DNA of 48,396 nucleotides from Brachyspira hampsonii (GTDB lineage: Bacteria > Spirochaetota > Brachyspiria > Brachyspirales > Brachyspiraceae), in assembly GCF_001746205.1 (NCBI RefSeq), contig NZ_MDCO01000014.1:1-48396 (forward strand). The letters are read 5' to 3'. The translations under genes were made by a program, and so were the position numbers. This document shows positions 34,686 to 42,855 of this stretch, piece by piece (position 1 is the first letter of the stretch; each line of letters begins with the position of its first letter). The notes beneath the pieces were generated by a model. That model saw nothing but the letters and a program-made list of their open reading frames with translations, made no database searches and had not been told where the DNA came from.

Positions 34686-35768
34686 TTAATTAATATAATT
34701 AATTTTTACTAAATTCAAAGGTAAATTTTCTATGCTTTTTGCATCAGTATCTTTTAATACTTTAATGGTCTTTTTTACAAGAGAATCATATATGATATTA
34801 TAATCATCTTCTGTAAAAACTTTAAATTTAGAAGTATCCATAGGAAGCCCTACACCTTTAACCTGAGCTCCTAATATTGTAGTTTTTCCTCCGCTGAAAT
34901 TCCCATTATAATAAGAAGCAACAGCATTATAAACAGACTCTCTTATTAATTTCATAGCAGAAGTAATAACAGAAGGAGATTCAAAACTCTGATCAACATC
35001 AACACCAATAACTAGGCCATTATTATTTTCAGCAGCACTCATGACAGAATTTCCTGCGGCACCTGCAGCAGCAAATATTACTTGTACGCCGCTTTTATAC
35101 CAAGAAGTAGCTAAAGTTTGATTTTCCGGAGTAGGATCATAATTACCTACATAAGTATATTTGATATTAACAGCATCTTTAGGCAGCTTTGATTCAACAG
35201 CAGCATAATCAGCACCCTGTACAAATCCGTATCCGAATCTAACTACCGCAGGGTGAGCAACACCTCCCATAAATCCTAAATTAGTATATCCTTCTTTTAC
35301 TATAGCATAACCTGCCAAAAATCCGGCTTCCTCTTCAGAATAAAGAATTGCAACTGTATTAGGCGATGTTTTATAATCTGTATAAGTTCCGTCCTGCGGC
35401 TCTCCGTCTATTAATATAAAATGTACATTTGTATAAATATCCTGTGCTTTGTATATAGCAGGTTCAAACTGATATCCCGGAGTTACTATTAATTTAGCAC
35501 CGCCTTTAACTGCAAGGTCTATAGTGTTTAAATAAGAATCTATATCTTTGTCAGGAACTCTATAATATTTATAGCTTATACCATGATTTTCAGCATAATC
35601 CTTTACGCCTTCCCAAGATCCCTGATTAAAAGATTTATCATCTATAGGACCTAAATCTATAAGTACAGCTATTTCAAAGCTATTTGTATCTTTATTTGCA
35701 CTTTTAGAGCATGAGAATACAAATAAAGAAATGATAAATAAAACACATAACACTATTTTTTTAATCAT
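34686..35768 (-). CDS. BMP family nucleoside-binding lipoprotein (PnrA-like)
   Basis: 360 aa with lipobox VFSC (Cys about 20) and the BMP/Med fold: IAVLIDLGPIDDKSFNQGSWEG, LIVTPGYQF, HFILIDGEPQDGTYTD, EEAGFLAGYAIVKEGYTNLGFMGG, VRFGYGFVQGADYAA and VQVIFAAAGAAGNSVMSAA. In Treponema pallidum the related PnrA binds purine nucleosides. The position behind two nucleoside phosphorylases and deoC supports nucleoside capture here. Its permease and ATPase partners are not in the window. It is followed 23 bp later by a truncated duplicate. Confidence 0.9.
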   Translation of the reverse strand: MIKKIVLCVLFIISLFVFSCSKSANKDTNSFEIAVLIDLGPIDDKSFNQGSWEGVKDYAENHGISYKYYRVPDKDIDSYLNTIDLAVKGGAKLIVTPGYQFEPAIYKAQDIYTNVHFILIDGEPQDGTYTDYKTSPNTVAILYSEEEAGFLAGYAIVKEGYTNLGFMGGVAHPAVVRFGYGFVQGADYAAVESKLPKDAVNIKYTYVGNYDPTPENQTLATSWYKSGVQVIFAAAGAAGNSVMSAAENNNGLVIGVDVDQSFESPSVITSAMKLIRESVYNAVASYYNGNFSGGKTTILGAQVKGVGLPMDTSKFKVFTEDDYNIIYDSLVKKTIKVLKDTDAKSIENLPLNLVKINYIN

Positions 35769-35812
35769 AATTCCTTCCTAAAATTATTTTTTATTATTTA
35801 TTTTTTTTGTTA

Positions 35813-36598
35813 TTATTTTTTATCTTTGTCTATTAAAATTTTAATAGATTCTATTATTAAATCTATGGCTTCTTCTCCTGTATAATTTTTGGGATCATTA
35901 ATATTATTTTTTATTCTTTCTTGATTATGTAAAACAAGCATAGCAGCTCCGGTTCGTACATTCTTAGCCGCCCCTACTGCAAATAATGTAGCAGATTCCA
36001 TTTCTGAAGCCAAACATCCTGCTTTAATATAACTATCCCACTTATATAATAATTCCTTGTCAACAGCCATACTTTCAGGAGCATGCTGAGCATAAAAAGC
36101 ATCTTTGCATTGTATAACACCTACATGCGTTCTTGTTTTTATTTTATCAGCACCCTCAATCATAGCTTCAAGAACATCTATGTTAGGTACGCAAGGGAAT
36201 TCTTTAGGTATATAATTATCCATTGTGCCGCCGCCTTTTACAGCACCATTAACTATAACAACATCACCCGGCAAAACCTCCATATTCATACCGCCGCATG
36301 TACCAACACGAATGAAAGTATCTGCTCCTATTTTGATAAGTTCTTCTAAAGCTATAGCAGTGGAAGGACCTCCTATACCATGCGAAACAGCAGAAACTTT
36401 AACCCCGTTTATATATCCTGTGTAAGTGGCATATTCCCTGTAATCAGCTATTAATTTGGCATTGTCAAATCTTTTAGCTATTTTTACGCATCTTTTAGGA
36501 TCTCCCGGCATAATGATATATTTTCCTACATCACCTTTCTTTAATTTTAAATGATGAACTAGGTTTTCATTTTCCTGATAATAGGCTTTTGGAAACAT
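35813..36598 (-). CDS. Nucleoside phosphorylase, NP-I family (uridine phosphorylase-like), copy 1
   Basis: 261 aa with the NP-I phosphate site IIMPGDPKR (about residues 29-37), RVGTCGGM (about 92-99) and the ribose-binding EMES (about 196-199). The overall length and N-terminus (HHLKLKKGDVGKYIIMPGDPKR) fit uridine phosphorylase rather than purine phosphorylase PNP, but the exact base is uncertain. It splits a nucleoside with phosphate, giving (deoxy)ribose 1-phosphate. It is 44 bp upstream of the BMP lipoprotein gene and 14 bp behind its paralogue. Confidence 0.87.
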   Translation of the reverse strand: MFPKAYYQENENLVHHLKLKKGDVGKYIIMPGDPKRCVKIAKRFDNAKLIADYREYATYTGYINGVKVSAVSHGIGGPSTAIALEELIKIGADTFIRVGTCGGMNMEVLPGDVVIVNGAVKGGGTMDNYIPKEFPCVPNIDVLEAMIEGADKIKTRTHVGVIQCKDAFYAQHAPESMAVDKELLYKWDSYIKAGCLASEMESATLFAVGAAKNVRTGAAMLVLHNQERIKNNINDPKNYTGEEAIDLIIESIKILIDKDKK

Positions 36599-36612
36599 AT
36601 TTAATTACCTCT

Positions 36613-37434
36613 TTAGTTATTGCTTTCAGCTTTTTTGTCTTTTTCATGTAACAGCACTACCGCCTCTAATGCAGTTAATATCATATTTTCTATATTATCA
36701 TTATATTCTAAATGAGTACCCATTCTTTCTATCATAGTATTTTCTACTATATGCATTATTCCTCCTGCTCTTACTTTTCTTAAAGAAGCACATGCAAAAA
36801 GAGCAGCACATTCCATTTCTGAAGCTATAGCTCCACATAATGTATAGTATTTAAGATTATTTTCAAACTTTTCTCTGAAAAAAGAATTCTCTGGCTCTAA
36901 TTCACCATAGAAGCAGTCTTTACTATGCACAATACCTATATGATAATTAGCATTTATTTTTTTAGCGGCATCTCTCAATGCGAACATAACATCAGTATTT
37001 GCAATAGCAGGGTATTCAAAGGGTATATATTCTTTTGTAGTACCTTCGTCTTTGATTGCAGCCTGAGCTATTGCTAAATCATTGGGCTTTACTTTGAGGC
37101 TAAGTCCGCCTGCAGTACCAACCCTTATAAATGTATCAGCACCTACTTTAATAAGTTCTTCCATAGCTATTGAAGCGGAAGGACCTCCTATACCTGTGGA
37201 AGTTACAGAAATATCTACTCCTTTATATTTACCTGTTACTGTTACATATTCTCTATAATCAGCTTTTAATTCGGGATTATCTAAAAAATTGGCAATATAT
37301 CCCACTCTTTTAGGATCTCCGGGAAGAAGTACATATCTTGCAGCATCCCCTTTTTTTAATTTTATATGGTATTCAAGAAGATTATTTTTAAATGCCTCTT
37401 CATCATAGAAAGCTTTAGGGTCTTTTGGCTCCAT
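36613..37434 (-). CDS. Nucleoside phosphorylase, NP-I family (uridine phosphorylase-like), copy 2
   Basis: 273 aa, a paralogue of the next gene (LLPGDPKR, GIGGPSASIAMEELIKVGADTFIRVGTAGG, SEMECAALFACASLRK). The EMEC/EMES position binds ribose. It differs around the base-binding loops, so the two enzymes may divide pyrimidine and purine nucleosides between them. It lies 14 bp after deoC and 14 bp before copy 1, consistent with a single operon. Confidence 0.87.
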   Translation of the reverse strand: MEPKDPKAFYDEEAFKNNLLEYHIKLKKGDAARYVLLPGDPKRVGYIANFLDNPELKADYREYVTVTGKYKGVDISVTSTGIGGPSASIAMEELIKVGADTFIRVGTAGGLSLKVKPNDLAIAQAAIKDEGTTKEYIPFEYPAIANTDVMFALRDAAKKINANYHIGIVHSKDCFYGELEPENSFFREKFENNLKYYTLCGAIASEMECAALFACASLRKVRAGGIMHIVENTMIERMGTHLEYNDNIENMILTALEAVVLLHEKDKKAESNN

Positions 37435-37448
37435 AAAATTACCTCATT

Positions 37449-38102
37449 TCAAGATTTTTGAGCTTTTATTATAGCTATACCGCTGCTTGTTCCGAGTCTG
37501 CTAGCTCCTGCTTCAATCATTTTTAAAGCATCTTCATAAGTTTTTATGCCTCCTGAAGCTTTAACGCCCATTTCTTTGCCTACAGCTTCACGCATAAGTT
37601 TTACATCATGTTCTGTTGCCCCTCCTGTAGAAAAACCTGTAGAAGTTTTAACAAAATCGGCACCGCATTCCTTAGCTATTTTACATGCTAATACTTTTTC
37701 TTCATCTGTTAAAAGACAAGTTTCTATTATTACTTTTAATATGCTGGCATGGCATGCATCTCTTACTTTTTTTATATCTCTTTCAAAAAGATCTATTTTT
37801 TTACTCTTTAGAAAGCCTACATTGATAACCATATCTATTTCATCGGCTCCGCTGTCTACAGCAACTTTTGTTTCATAGGCTTTAGCTTCTTTCATCATAG
37901 CTCCCAAAGGAAAGCCTACCACTGAACATACTTTTACATCTGAATGCAGAAGAAAATTATAAGCTACATTTACATAAGCTGAATTTACGCATACAGAATA
38001 AAATCCGTATTCTTTTGCTTCTATGCATAGTTTTCTTACATCATCTATTGTGGCATCAGGTCTTAAAATAGTATGGTCTATTAATTTATTAAGATTATTC
38101 AT
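37449..38102 (-). CDS. deoC: Deoxyribose-phosphate aldolase
   Basis: Splits deoxyribose 5-phosphate into glyceraldehyde 3-phosphate and acetaldehyde, letting nucleoside sugars feed glycolysis. At 217 aa it is full length, with [66 protein letters not shown], the Schiff-base Lys in [15 protein letters not shown] (about residue 150) and [29 protein letters not shown]. It is the first gene of the five-gene nucleoside operon. A phosphopentomutase to convert sugar 1-phosphates to 5-phosphates is not present here. Confidence 0.95.
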   Translation of the reverse strand: MNNLNKLIDHTILRPDATIDDVRKLCIEAKEYGFYSVCVNSAYVNVAYNFLLHSDVKVCSVVGFPLGAMMKEAKAYETKVAVDSGADEIDMVINVGFLKSKKIDLFERDIKKVRDACHASILKVIIETCLLTDEEKVLACKIAKECGADFVKTSTGFSTGGATEHDVKLMREAVGKEMGVKASGGIKTYEDALKMIEAGASRLGTSSGIAIIKAQKS

Positions 38103-38122
38103 ATTTTCTCCTCATATTAAAT

Positions 38123-38151
38123 ATGATATAAAACATTCTTCTATTTGTCAA
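38123..38151 (-). promoter_or_regulatory. Promoter of the deoC nucleoside operon
   Basis: On the minus strand: TTGACA, 17-bp spacer, TATCAT. The -10 lies 21 bp before the deoC start. Confidence 0.65.
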
Positions 38152-38247
38152 ATTTATATTTATATATATTAGTATATAAATTAATTTATTAAAATCATGA
38201 TATTATAAAAATTAAAACTGAATTTTATTATTTATTTAGATTTAAAA

Positions 38248-38282
38248 TAAAAAAGCAAGTGCCTAAGCACCTGCTTTTATAT
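38248..38282 (-). terminator. Rho-independent terminator after the DegT gene
   Basis: On the minus strand a hairpin AAAAGCAGGTGC-TTAG-GCACTTGCTTTT (one A:C mismatch) is followed by TTTATT, directly behind the stop at 38292. Confidence 0.8.
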
Positions 38283-38291
38283 AATTATGAT

Positions 38292-39410
38292 TTATTTACC
38301 AACTACTTTTTTTATAGCCTCTATAACTATATCCTGCTCCTCTTTAAGAATATCATTATCTATAGGCAAAGCTATATTATGTTTGGAAGCATATTCAGAT
38401 ACAGGCATATCACCTTCTTTGTATCCTAATTTTTTTACTAAAATAGGGGCTAAATGTATAGGGTGCGGATAGTAAAGTGCAGTAGGAACTCCTAATTCAC
38501 TTAATTTTGTTCTTACTTCATCTCTGTTCTTTTCTACCTGTATAACATACTGTGCATGAACACTTTGAGTATATTCTGCTATTTCAGGTACTTTTACAAT
38601 ACCTTTTAGCTGTTCATTATAATATTTAGCAGCATTTCTTCTATATGTCATATCCTCTTCAAAGCCCTTAAATTTCTCAAGTAAAATTCCAGCCTGCAAA
38701 TTATCAAGTCTTCCTGTAGTACCCAATTTAACATGTATCATACCGCCTTCATCGCCATGATGACGAAGCTGTTTGAGATTTTTATATAACTCTTCATTAT
38801 CAGTAAATACCATTCCGCCGTCTCCGAAACAGCCCAAAGGCTTAGCTGGGAAAAATGATGTTACAGCAATATCGCCTAATTTTCCAGAGCATGATTTTAT
38901 ATTTTTGTAGCTTGCTCCAAATGACTGACAGGCATCTTCTATTACAAAAATATTATTCTTTTTAGCAATATCAAGTATAACATCATAATCAGCACATTGA
39001 CCGAATAAATTTACAGGTATAATAGCTGCTGTATTTTTGTTTATTAAACTTTCTAATTTTTTTACATCCATATTAAAATATTCATCAATATCGCATACCC
39101 TTACTTTCATACCTAAAAATGAAGGAGCTTCAGCAGTAGAAAAGAATGTCATAGCAGGTACTATTACCTCTTTTTGAGAATGATCTTCCCCTGCATTAAA
39201 TCCCAATGCTAAAAGAGCAAGAACCAAACCAACATGCCCAGATGAAACTCCTACAGCATATTTTGCCCCTGTATAATTTGCTAATTCTTTCTCTAAAGTA
39301 TCTAATTCTTCTCCGAATACAAACTGACTTCTCTCTATGATAGAAGATATTCTTTTGTCAATAGCTTCTTTTCTTTTTTCATATCCTCTGTAAAGATTCA
39401 TATATTTCAT
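38292..39410 (-). CDS. DegT/DnrJ/EryC1/StrS family aminotransferase
   Basis: 372 aa, PLP-dependent sugar aminotransferase fold. Visible are YAVGVSSGHVGLVLALLALGF (PLP phosphate region), EVIVPAMTFFSTAEA, IIPVNLFGQCADYD, FVIEDACQSFGASY (Asp to the pyridine ring) and TSFFPAKPLGCFGDGGM with the Schiff-base Lys. The C-terminus has LGVPTALYYPHPIHLAPI. Such enzymes aminate keto-sugars for surface glycans. The acceptor sugar is unknown and no other nucleotide-sugar genes flank it. It is a single-gene unit with its own promoter and terminator. Confidence 0.92.
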   Translation of the reverse strand: MKYMNLYRGYEKRKEAIDKRISSIIERSQFVFGEELDTLEKELANYTGAKYAVGVSSGHVGLVLALLALGFNAGEDHSQKEVIVPAMTFFSTAEAPSFLGMKVRVCDIDEYFNMDVKKLESLINKNTAAIIPVNLFGQCADYDVILDIAKKNNIFVIEDACQSFGASYKNIKSCSGKLGDIAVTSFFPAKPLGCFGDGGMVFTDNEELYKNLKQLRHHGDEGGMIHVKLGTTGRLDNLQAGILLEKFKGFEEDMTYRRNAAKYYNEQLKGIVKVPEIAEYTQSVHAQYVIQVEKNRDEVRTKLSELGVPTALYYPHPIHLAPILVKKLGYKEGDMPVSEYASKHNIALPIDNDILKEEQDIVIEAIKKVVGK

Positions 39411-39457
39411 AAAAAGTCCTTTATATAAAATTGAAATTAAATATAAAATTTATATAA

Positions 39458-39485
39458 ATTGTATTCAAATTATAATTATTGTCAA
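39458..39485 (-). promoter_or_regulatory. Promoter for the DegT aminotransferase gene
   Basis: On the minus strand: TTGACA, 16-bp spacer, TACAAT, about 48 bp before the start codon. It is divergent from the RsbW-like gene promoter. Confidence 0.6.
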
Positions 39486-39544
39486 TAGATTTATTAAAAA
39501 AATATTATTAATAGTAATATTTTTAAAATATGCCATGAAAATTC

Positions 39545-39573
39545 TTGAAATCCATATTTTATTTTACTATACT
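39545..39573 (+). promoter_or_regulatory. Promoter for the first RsbW-like gene
   Basis: TTGAAA, 17-bp spacer, TATACT, about 54 bp before the ATG at 39627. Confidence 0.5.
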
Positions 39574-39626
39574 ATAGAGTAATTGGATAATAAACTGATA
39601 ATAATAAGAACAAGCGGAAATTGATT

Positions 39627-40067
39627 ATGAATATGTATGTTAAGGATTGTCCCAAGCGAACAGAAAAAATATTATTTATGAAAAGAATACAAAGCGATAA
39701 ATCATTAATACCCAAAATTTCTAAAGATTTTTTGGATATGCTTCATTCAAACGGCATAGAACAATGTGATGCACTGCAGATAGCATTTGAAGAAGCCCTT
39801 ACTAATGCCATAATCCATGGAAATAAAAATAATCATGATAAAAATGTATATCTAAGTATTAATATAGATGATGAGAAAATAGAAATTATAATAGAAGACG
39901 AAGGCGAAGGATTTGATTATATTTCGGCTATGATAGAACTTACAGAATCTCAGGATAATATTTATAAAGACAGCGGAAGAGGGATATTTCTCATTTCTTT
40001 ATATACAGATGATTTTTATTTTGAAGACAGCGGAAGAAAGATAGTGATAATTAAAAACAGAAATTGA
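39627..40067 (+). CDS. RsbW/SpoIIAB-like GHKL ATPase (anti-sigma-type serine kinase), first copy
   Basis: 146 aa from the ATG at 39627. A TTG lies 6 bp upstream, and GGAA at 39617 fits the ATG better. It is a single HATPase_c domain: N-box FEEALTNAIIHGNKN (about residues 55-69), G1-like DEGEGFDY and G2 DSGRGIFLI. No dimerisation or phospho-acceptor domain is present, as in RsbW or SpoIIAB, which phosphorylate an anti-anti-sigma partner and bind a sigma factor. No STAS-domain partner or sigma gene is adjacent, so the target is unknown. It is convergent with the Nudix-histidine kinase gene. Confidence 0.85.
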   Translation: MNMYVKDCPKRTEKILFMKRIQSDKSLIPKISKDFLDMLHSNGIEQCDALQIAFEEALTNAIIHGNKNNHDKNVYLSINIDDEKIEIIIEDEGEGFDYISAMIELTESQDNIYKDSGRGIFLISLYTDDFYFEDSGRKIVIIKNRN

Positions 40068-40093
40068 TTAATCTAGTTATAAAATTTCAAACT

Positions 40094-40289
40094 AACGCAC
40101 GGTGAACGGCACTTTTTATTATAATTAAATTTGAATTTCAATATCATTAATATTTTTAGTTTAGCTTATCGTGCGTTGATTGTAATAATTTTTTAAAATT
40201 AGCTTGGGCGGGTGCTATATTTTTTAATAAGATAATAAAGAAATGTAAATTTATATTTCTTATCAGATTAAAAAATTAAAAGGGCGGGG
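40094..40289. repeat. Nested palindromic G/C-box element, right half (copy B)
   Basis: AACGCACGGT at 40094 and ATCGTGCGTT at 40168-40177 form the inner inverted repeat (84 bp overall). They are followed by AGCTTGGGCGGG at 40201 and GGGCGGGG at 40282, with the boxes 76 bp apart. The spacings equal those of the right half of the complete copy at 46208-46524. The left boxes are missing, because the RsbW-like gene ends 26 bp before. It fills the 257-bp gap between two convergent genes. Confidence 0.75.
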
Positions 40290-40324
40290 TATGTAATTAG
40301 ATTATAAATTTAGTATTATATAAT

Positions 40325-41875
40325 CTAATTTCCGCTAGGAATGCCAAAAGGTATTCTTAGTTTTACTATTGTACCAGCACCTTCTGAGCTGTCTATATTT
40401 ATAGTTCCCTGCATAGTATCAAGCAAATCTTTTACAACGGATAATCCAATTCCCATTCCGCCGTACTCTCTTTCAAATCTTGAATCAGCCTGATAAAATG
40501 GTATGAATACTTTTTTTAATTTGCTTGGTTTTATTCCCTTTCCTGTATCCTTTACTATTATCTCAATTTCATTTGGTATTATATTTTTCATAGTATGATA
40601 ATTAAATAAGTCAGGCGAAAAATCAAGCTCTTTTTTTTCTATAGTATCTAAAGTTCTTACATTTATAGATATAGTTCCGGATTTTGTAAATTTGAAGGCA
40701 TTTGATATTATTCCTTCCATAATAAGTCTGAATCTTCCTTGATATCCTATTAATGTTATGCAGTTTTTTTCTACATTTATATCTATATTAATATTTTTTG
40801 GGTAAATAAATTTATAGCCTTCTATAATAATATTAAGTTCTTCTTCAATATTAAATTCTGATACATATTTTGAACTTTCATCATCTTTCAATGCTATTTG
40901 TATAAGATTGTTATTAGTATCATAAAGTTTTTTAATGCTTCTTGAGACTATATTAAAGAACTCTTCTCTTTTTTCTTCTGGCATATTATTTTTTTTAAGA
41001 AGATTAATATATCCCATAATTTCTGTAAACGGATGTCTTAATTCATGAGAAACAGTAGCTTTGAATTCTCTTATCAATCTATTGTAATGTTCAGCACTTT
41101 TTTTTAGAGAATTTATTTCATTTAATAGGGACTGAAGCCTTTTTTGAAGTATTAAATTATGATTCTTTTGATGTTCATATAATATTGAAAAATAAAGTCT
41201 ATGAAGTCCTATTTCAGTGCCTGCATTTTTTATTACACCTTCTTTGCACCATCTCATAGCCTTATCAAATGGTACAAAAAAAGATTCTATAGTTTCTTCC
41301 ATAACAGAACCGTCAGTTTTAATTTCTTTTACCGGAGTTAATCCTGTTATATCACATGTGGCAATATTAATTCTTTCTGTAATAATGCCTGAAGAACTAT
41401 AATATCTATGTCCTAATACATTTATCTTTTTTAAATCTACATTGTATCCTGTTTCTTCTTCAAGCTCTCTTTTAGCACATTTTTTTATTCCCTGATTAGG
41501 ATTCTTTTCATTGATTTCATCTTCCTCAAGCATGCCAGCAGGGAACTCTAAGAAATTCATAATATATTCATCAATTTCTTCAGGGTTTTTTCCTGTCATC
41601 ACTTTCTCCCTATAATAAACTACCGGTCTGAAAGTGCTTATCATAAGAACCTGTATTTGATTGTCTATATAAGTGTATGGAACTATAATAACCGCATCTC
41701 TTCCTTTTCTATTTATTATATCGCAGTTATATTCCCTAGAAAAAGTTCCATCATCATATTCATTTATAGCCATAAACCTCTCTAAATTAACAAATCCTGT
41801 ATCTAGGTGTATAGGCGGAGATTTACGAAAATATTTTGTATTTTTTACTTTTTTTGTTTTTTTATCATTAGGCAT
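40325..41875 (-). CDS. Nudix hydrolase - histidine kinase fusion protein
   Basis: 516 aa, no membrane segment or signal. The N-terminal Nudix fold (about 55-205) carries a full Nudix box: G114, E120, then R136-E-L-x-E-E-x-G-Y144, with about nine extra residues between the first Glu and the Arg, as in ADP-ribose pyrophosphatase-like enzymes. A coiled-coil linker (about 232-268) leads to a HisKA domain with H-box VSHELRHPF (His277). A HATPase_c domain follows with N-box SNAFKF (Asn392), G1 DTGKGI (Asp443) and G2 GGMGIGL (472-478). Every catalytic residue of both enzymes is present. The Nudix part may sense or destroy a nucleotide signal that sets kinase activity (inference). No response regulator is adjacent. 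An RsbW-like gene lies 119 bp upstream on the same strand and may be cotranscribed. Confidence 0.88.
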   Translation of the reverse strand: MPNDKKTKKVKNTKYFRKSPPIHLDTGFVNLERFMAINEYDDGTFSREYNCDIINRKGRDAVIIVPYTYIDNQIQVLMISTFRPVVYYREKVMTGKNPEEIDEYIMNFLEFPAGMLEEDEINEKNPNQGIKKCAKRELEEETGYNVDLKKINVLGHRYYSSSGIITERINIATCDITGLTPVKEIKTDGSVMEETIESFFVPFDKAMRWCKEGVIKNAGTEIGLHRLYFSILYEHQKNHNLILQKRLQSLLNEINSLKKSAEHYNRLIREFKATVSHELRHPFTEIMGYINLLKKNNMPEEKREEFFNIVSRSIKKLYDTNNNLIQIALKDDESSKYVSEFNIEEELNIIIEGYKFIYPKNINIDINVEKNCITLIGYQGRFRLIMEGIISNAFKFTKSGTISINVRTLDTIEKKELDFSPDLFNYHTMKNIIPNEIEIIVKDTGKGIKPSKLKKVFIPFYQADSRFEREYGGMGIGLSVVKDLLDTMQGTINIDSSEGAGTIVKLRIPFGIPSGN

Positions 41876-41994
41876 AAATTAAATCTCTTTAAAAATTATT
41901 TTGTTGCATCAATAATAAACCAGCATGAAATTGCATTATAATAGTTATTATTATATGCTTTTTTATTTTATAAATAGTTTATTTTGTAAAAAAG

Positions 41995-42474
41995 TTACTC
42001 TTTTTTTATTATTTTTATTAATGTTATGACATTGCCTTTTTTATTGAATTTTACTTCATCAAAATATGATTTAATCATCATAATTCCCCTTCCGCTTTCA
42101 CGGGCAAATCCGTCATTATTTATTTTTTTTGCTTCCTGTTTTGGTTTAAATCCAAGTCCCTGATCTTTAACAGCAATAATAATATTATCATCTTCTATTT
42201 GCAATGTTATTTCTACATGTGTGTTTTTAGCTTTATCAGTTTTTAGAAGTTCTTTTAATTTTTTATGGTAAACATTCTTTTTAAGCCAATTTTTTTTAGT
42301 TTCATATAAGATATTAAGATTCCCATGCTCAATAGCATTCATAATCACTTCATATAATGCAGCAGCAAATAAATCCATTTCATTATTTGGTATGTATTTT
42401 TTAACTTCAGCAGACAAATTTTCTATTAATGGAGTAATGTCTTCTAATTTATTCTCAAGTAAATACTTTTTCAT
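41995..42474 (-). CDS. RsbW/SpoIIAB-like GHKL ATPase, second copy
   Basis: 159 aa, a single HATPase_c domain: N-box YEVIMNAIEHGNLN (about 44-57), a basic insertion (KKNWLKKNVYHKKLKELLKTDK) not seen in the first copy, G1 DQGLGF and G2 ESGRGIMMI. Like RsbW it has no phospho-acceptor domain. It probably forms a transcription unit with the Nudix-histidine kinase downstream. The ATG has no Shine-Dalgarno sequence, and a promoter-like TTGATA/TATAAT pair ends 7 nt before it, so the message may be leaderless. The partner protein is unknown. Confidence 0.83.
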   Translation of the reverse strand: MKKYLLENKLEDITPLIENLSAEVKKYIPNNEMDLFAAALYEVIMNAIEHGNLNILYETKKNWLKKNVYHKKLKELLKTDKAKNTHVEITLQIEDDNIIIAVKDQGLGFKPKQEAKKINNDGFARESGRGIMMIKSYFDEVKFNKKGNVITLIKIIKKE

Positions 42475-42481
42475 AATATTT

Positions 42482-42509
42482 ATTATATCATTAAATAATA
42501 TAATATCAA
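42482..42509 (-). promoter_or_regulatory. Candidate promoter giving a leaderless RsbW-like transcript
   Basis: On the minus strand: TTGATA, 16-bp spacer, TATAAT. The -10 ends 7 nt before the ATG at 42474, so the start point would fall at about the A of the start codon. Confidence 0.5.
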
Positions 42510-42551
42510 ATTTATAAATTATAGTAGTTTTTTTGAAAGAAGTTTATGTAC

Positions 42552-42580
42552 TTGACAAAACTAAAATCGTATAGTATAAT
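42552..42580 (+). promoter_or_regulatory. Consensus sigma-70-type promoter for the rpmH cluster
   Basis: TTGACA, 17-bp spacer, TATAAT: a perfect consensus, the strongest promoter in the window, with a leader of about 70 nt before rpmH. Confidence 0.85.
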
Positions 42581-42655
42581 ACTTCCGTATATTTGTATGA
42601 ATTTTTTTTATGTGAAAATGATTAATAAAGAAATATAATCTTTAAGGAGACATAT

Positions 42656-42799
42656 ATGAAACGAACTTATCAGCCAAGTAAGCTGCGTCGTGCTAGAAAA
42701 TTCGGATTTTTTAAACGTATGGCAACTAAACATGGACGAGATGTCTTAAAACGCAGAAGAAGAAAAGGCAGATATCGCTTAACTGCAGCAGATGAGTAA
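42656..42799 (+). CDS. rpmH: Large ribosomal subunit protein bL34
   Basis: A 47-residue gene. The translation starts [20 protein letters not shown] and continues with [19 protein letters not shown] before a short acidic end, the universal L34 sequence. An AAGGAG ribosome-binding site lies 8 nt before the ATG. It is the first gene of the conserved rpmH-rnpA-yidD-yidC-khpB cluster. Confidence 0.97.
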   Translation: MKRTYQPSKLRRARKFGFFKRMATKHGRDVLKRRRRKGRYRLTAADE

Positions 42800-42855
42800 A
42801 ATATCAGGCAATTATTAAGCAGTACTTATTGGAAAATAGTTACAGGAAATACTAA

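Noticed and set aside
36083-37878. Plus-strand open frames opposite the phosphorylase and deoC genes
   Set aside because: They are antisense shadows of well-conserved genes with no independent support.
41673-41882. Plus-strand open frame opposite the start of the Nudix-kinase gene
   Set aside because: Antisense shadow. The minus-strand frame has intact Nudix and kinase motifs.
42480-42660. Replication origin upstream of rpmH
   Set aside because: The rpmH-rnpA cluster is often next to dnaA and oriC, and the region is AT-rich. However, there is no dnaA gene and no cluster of TTATNCACA boxes, and the gap is a simple divergent promoter region.
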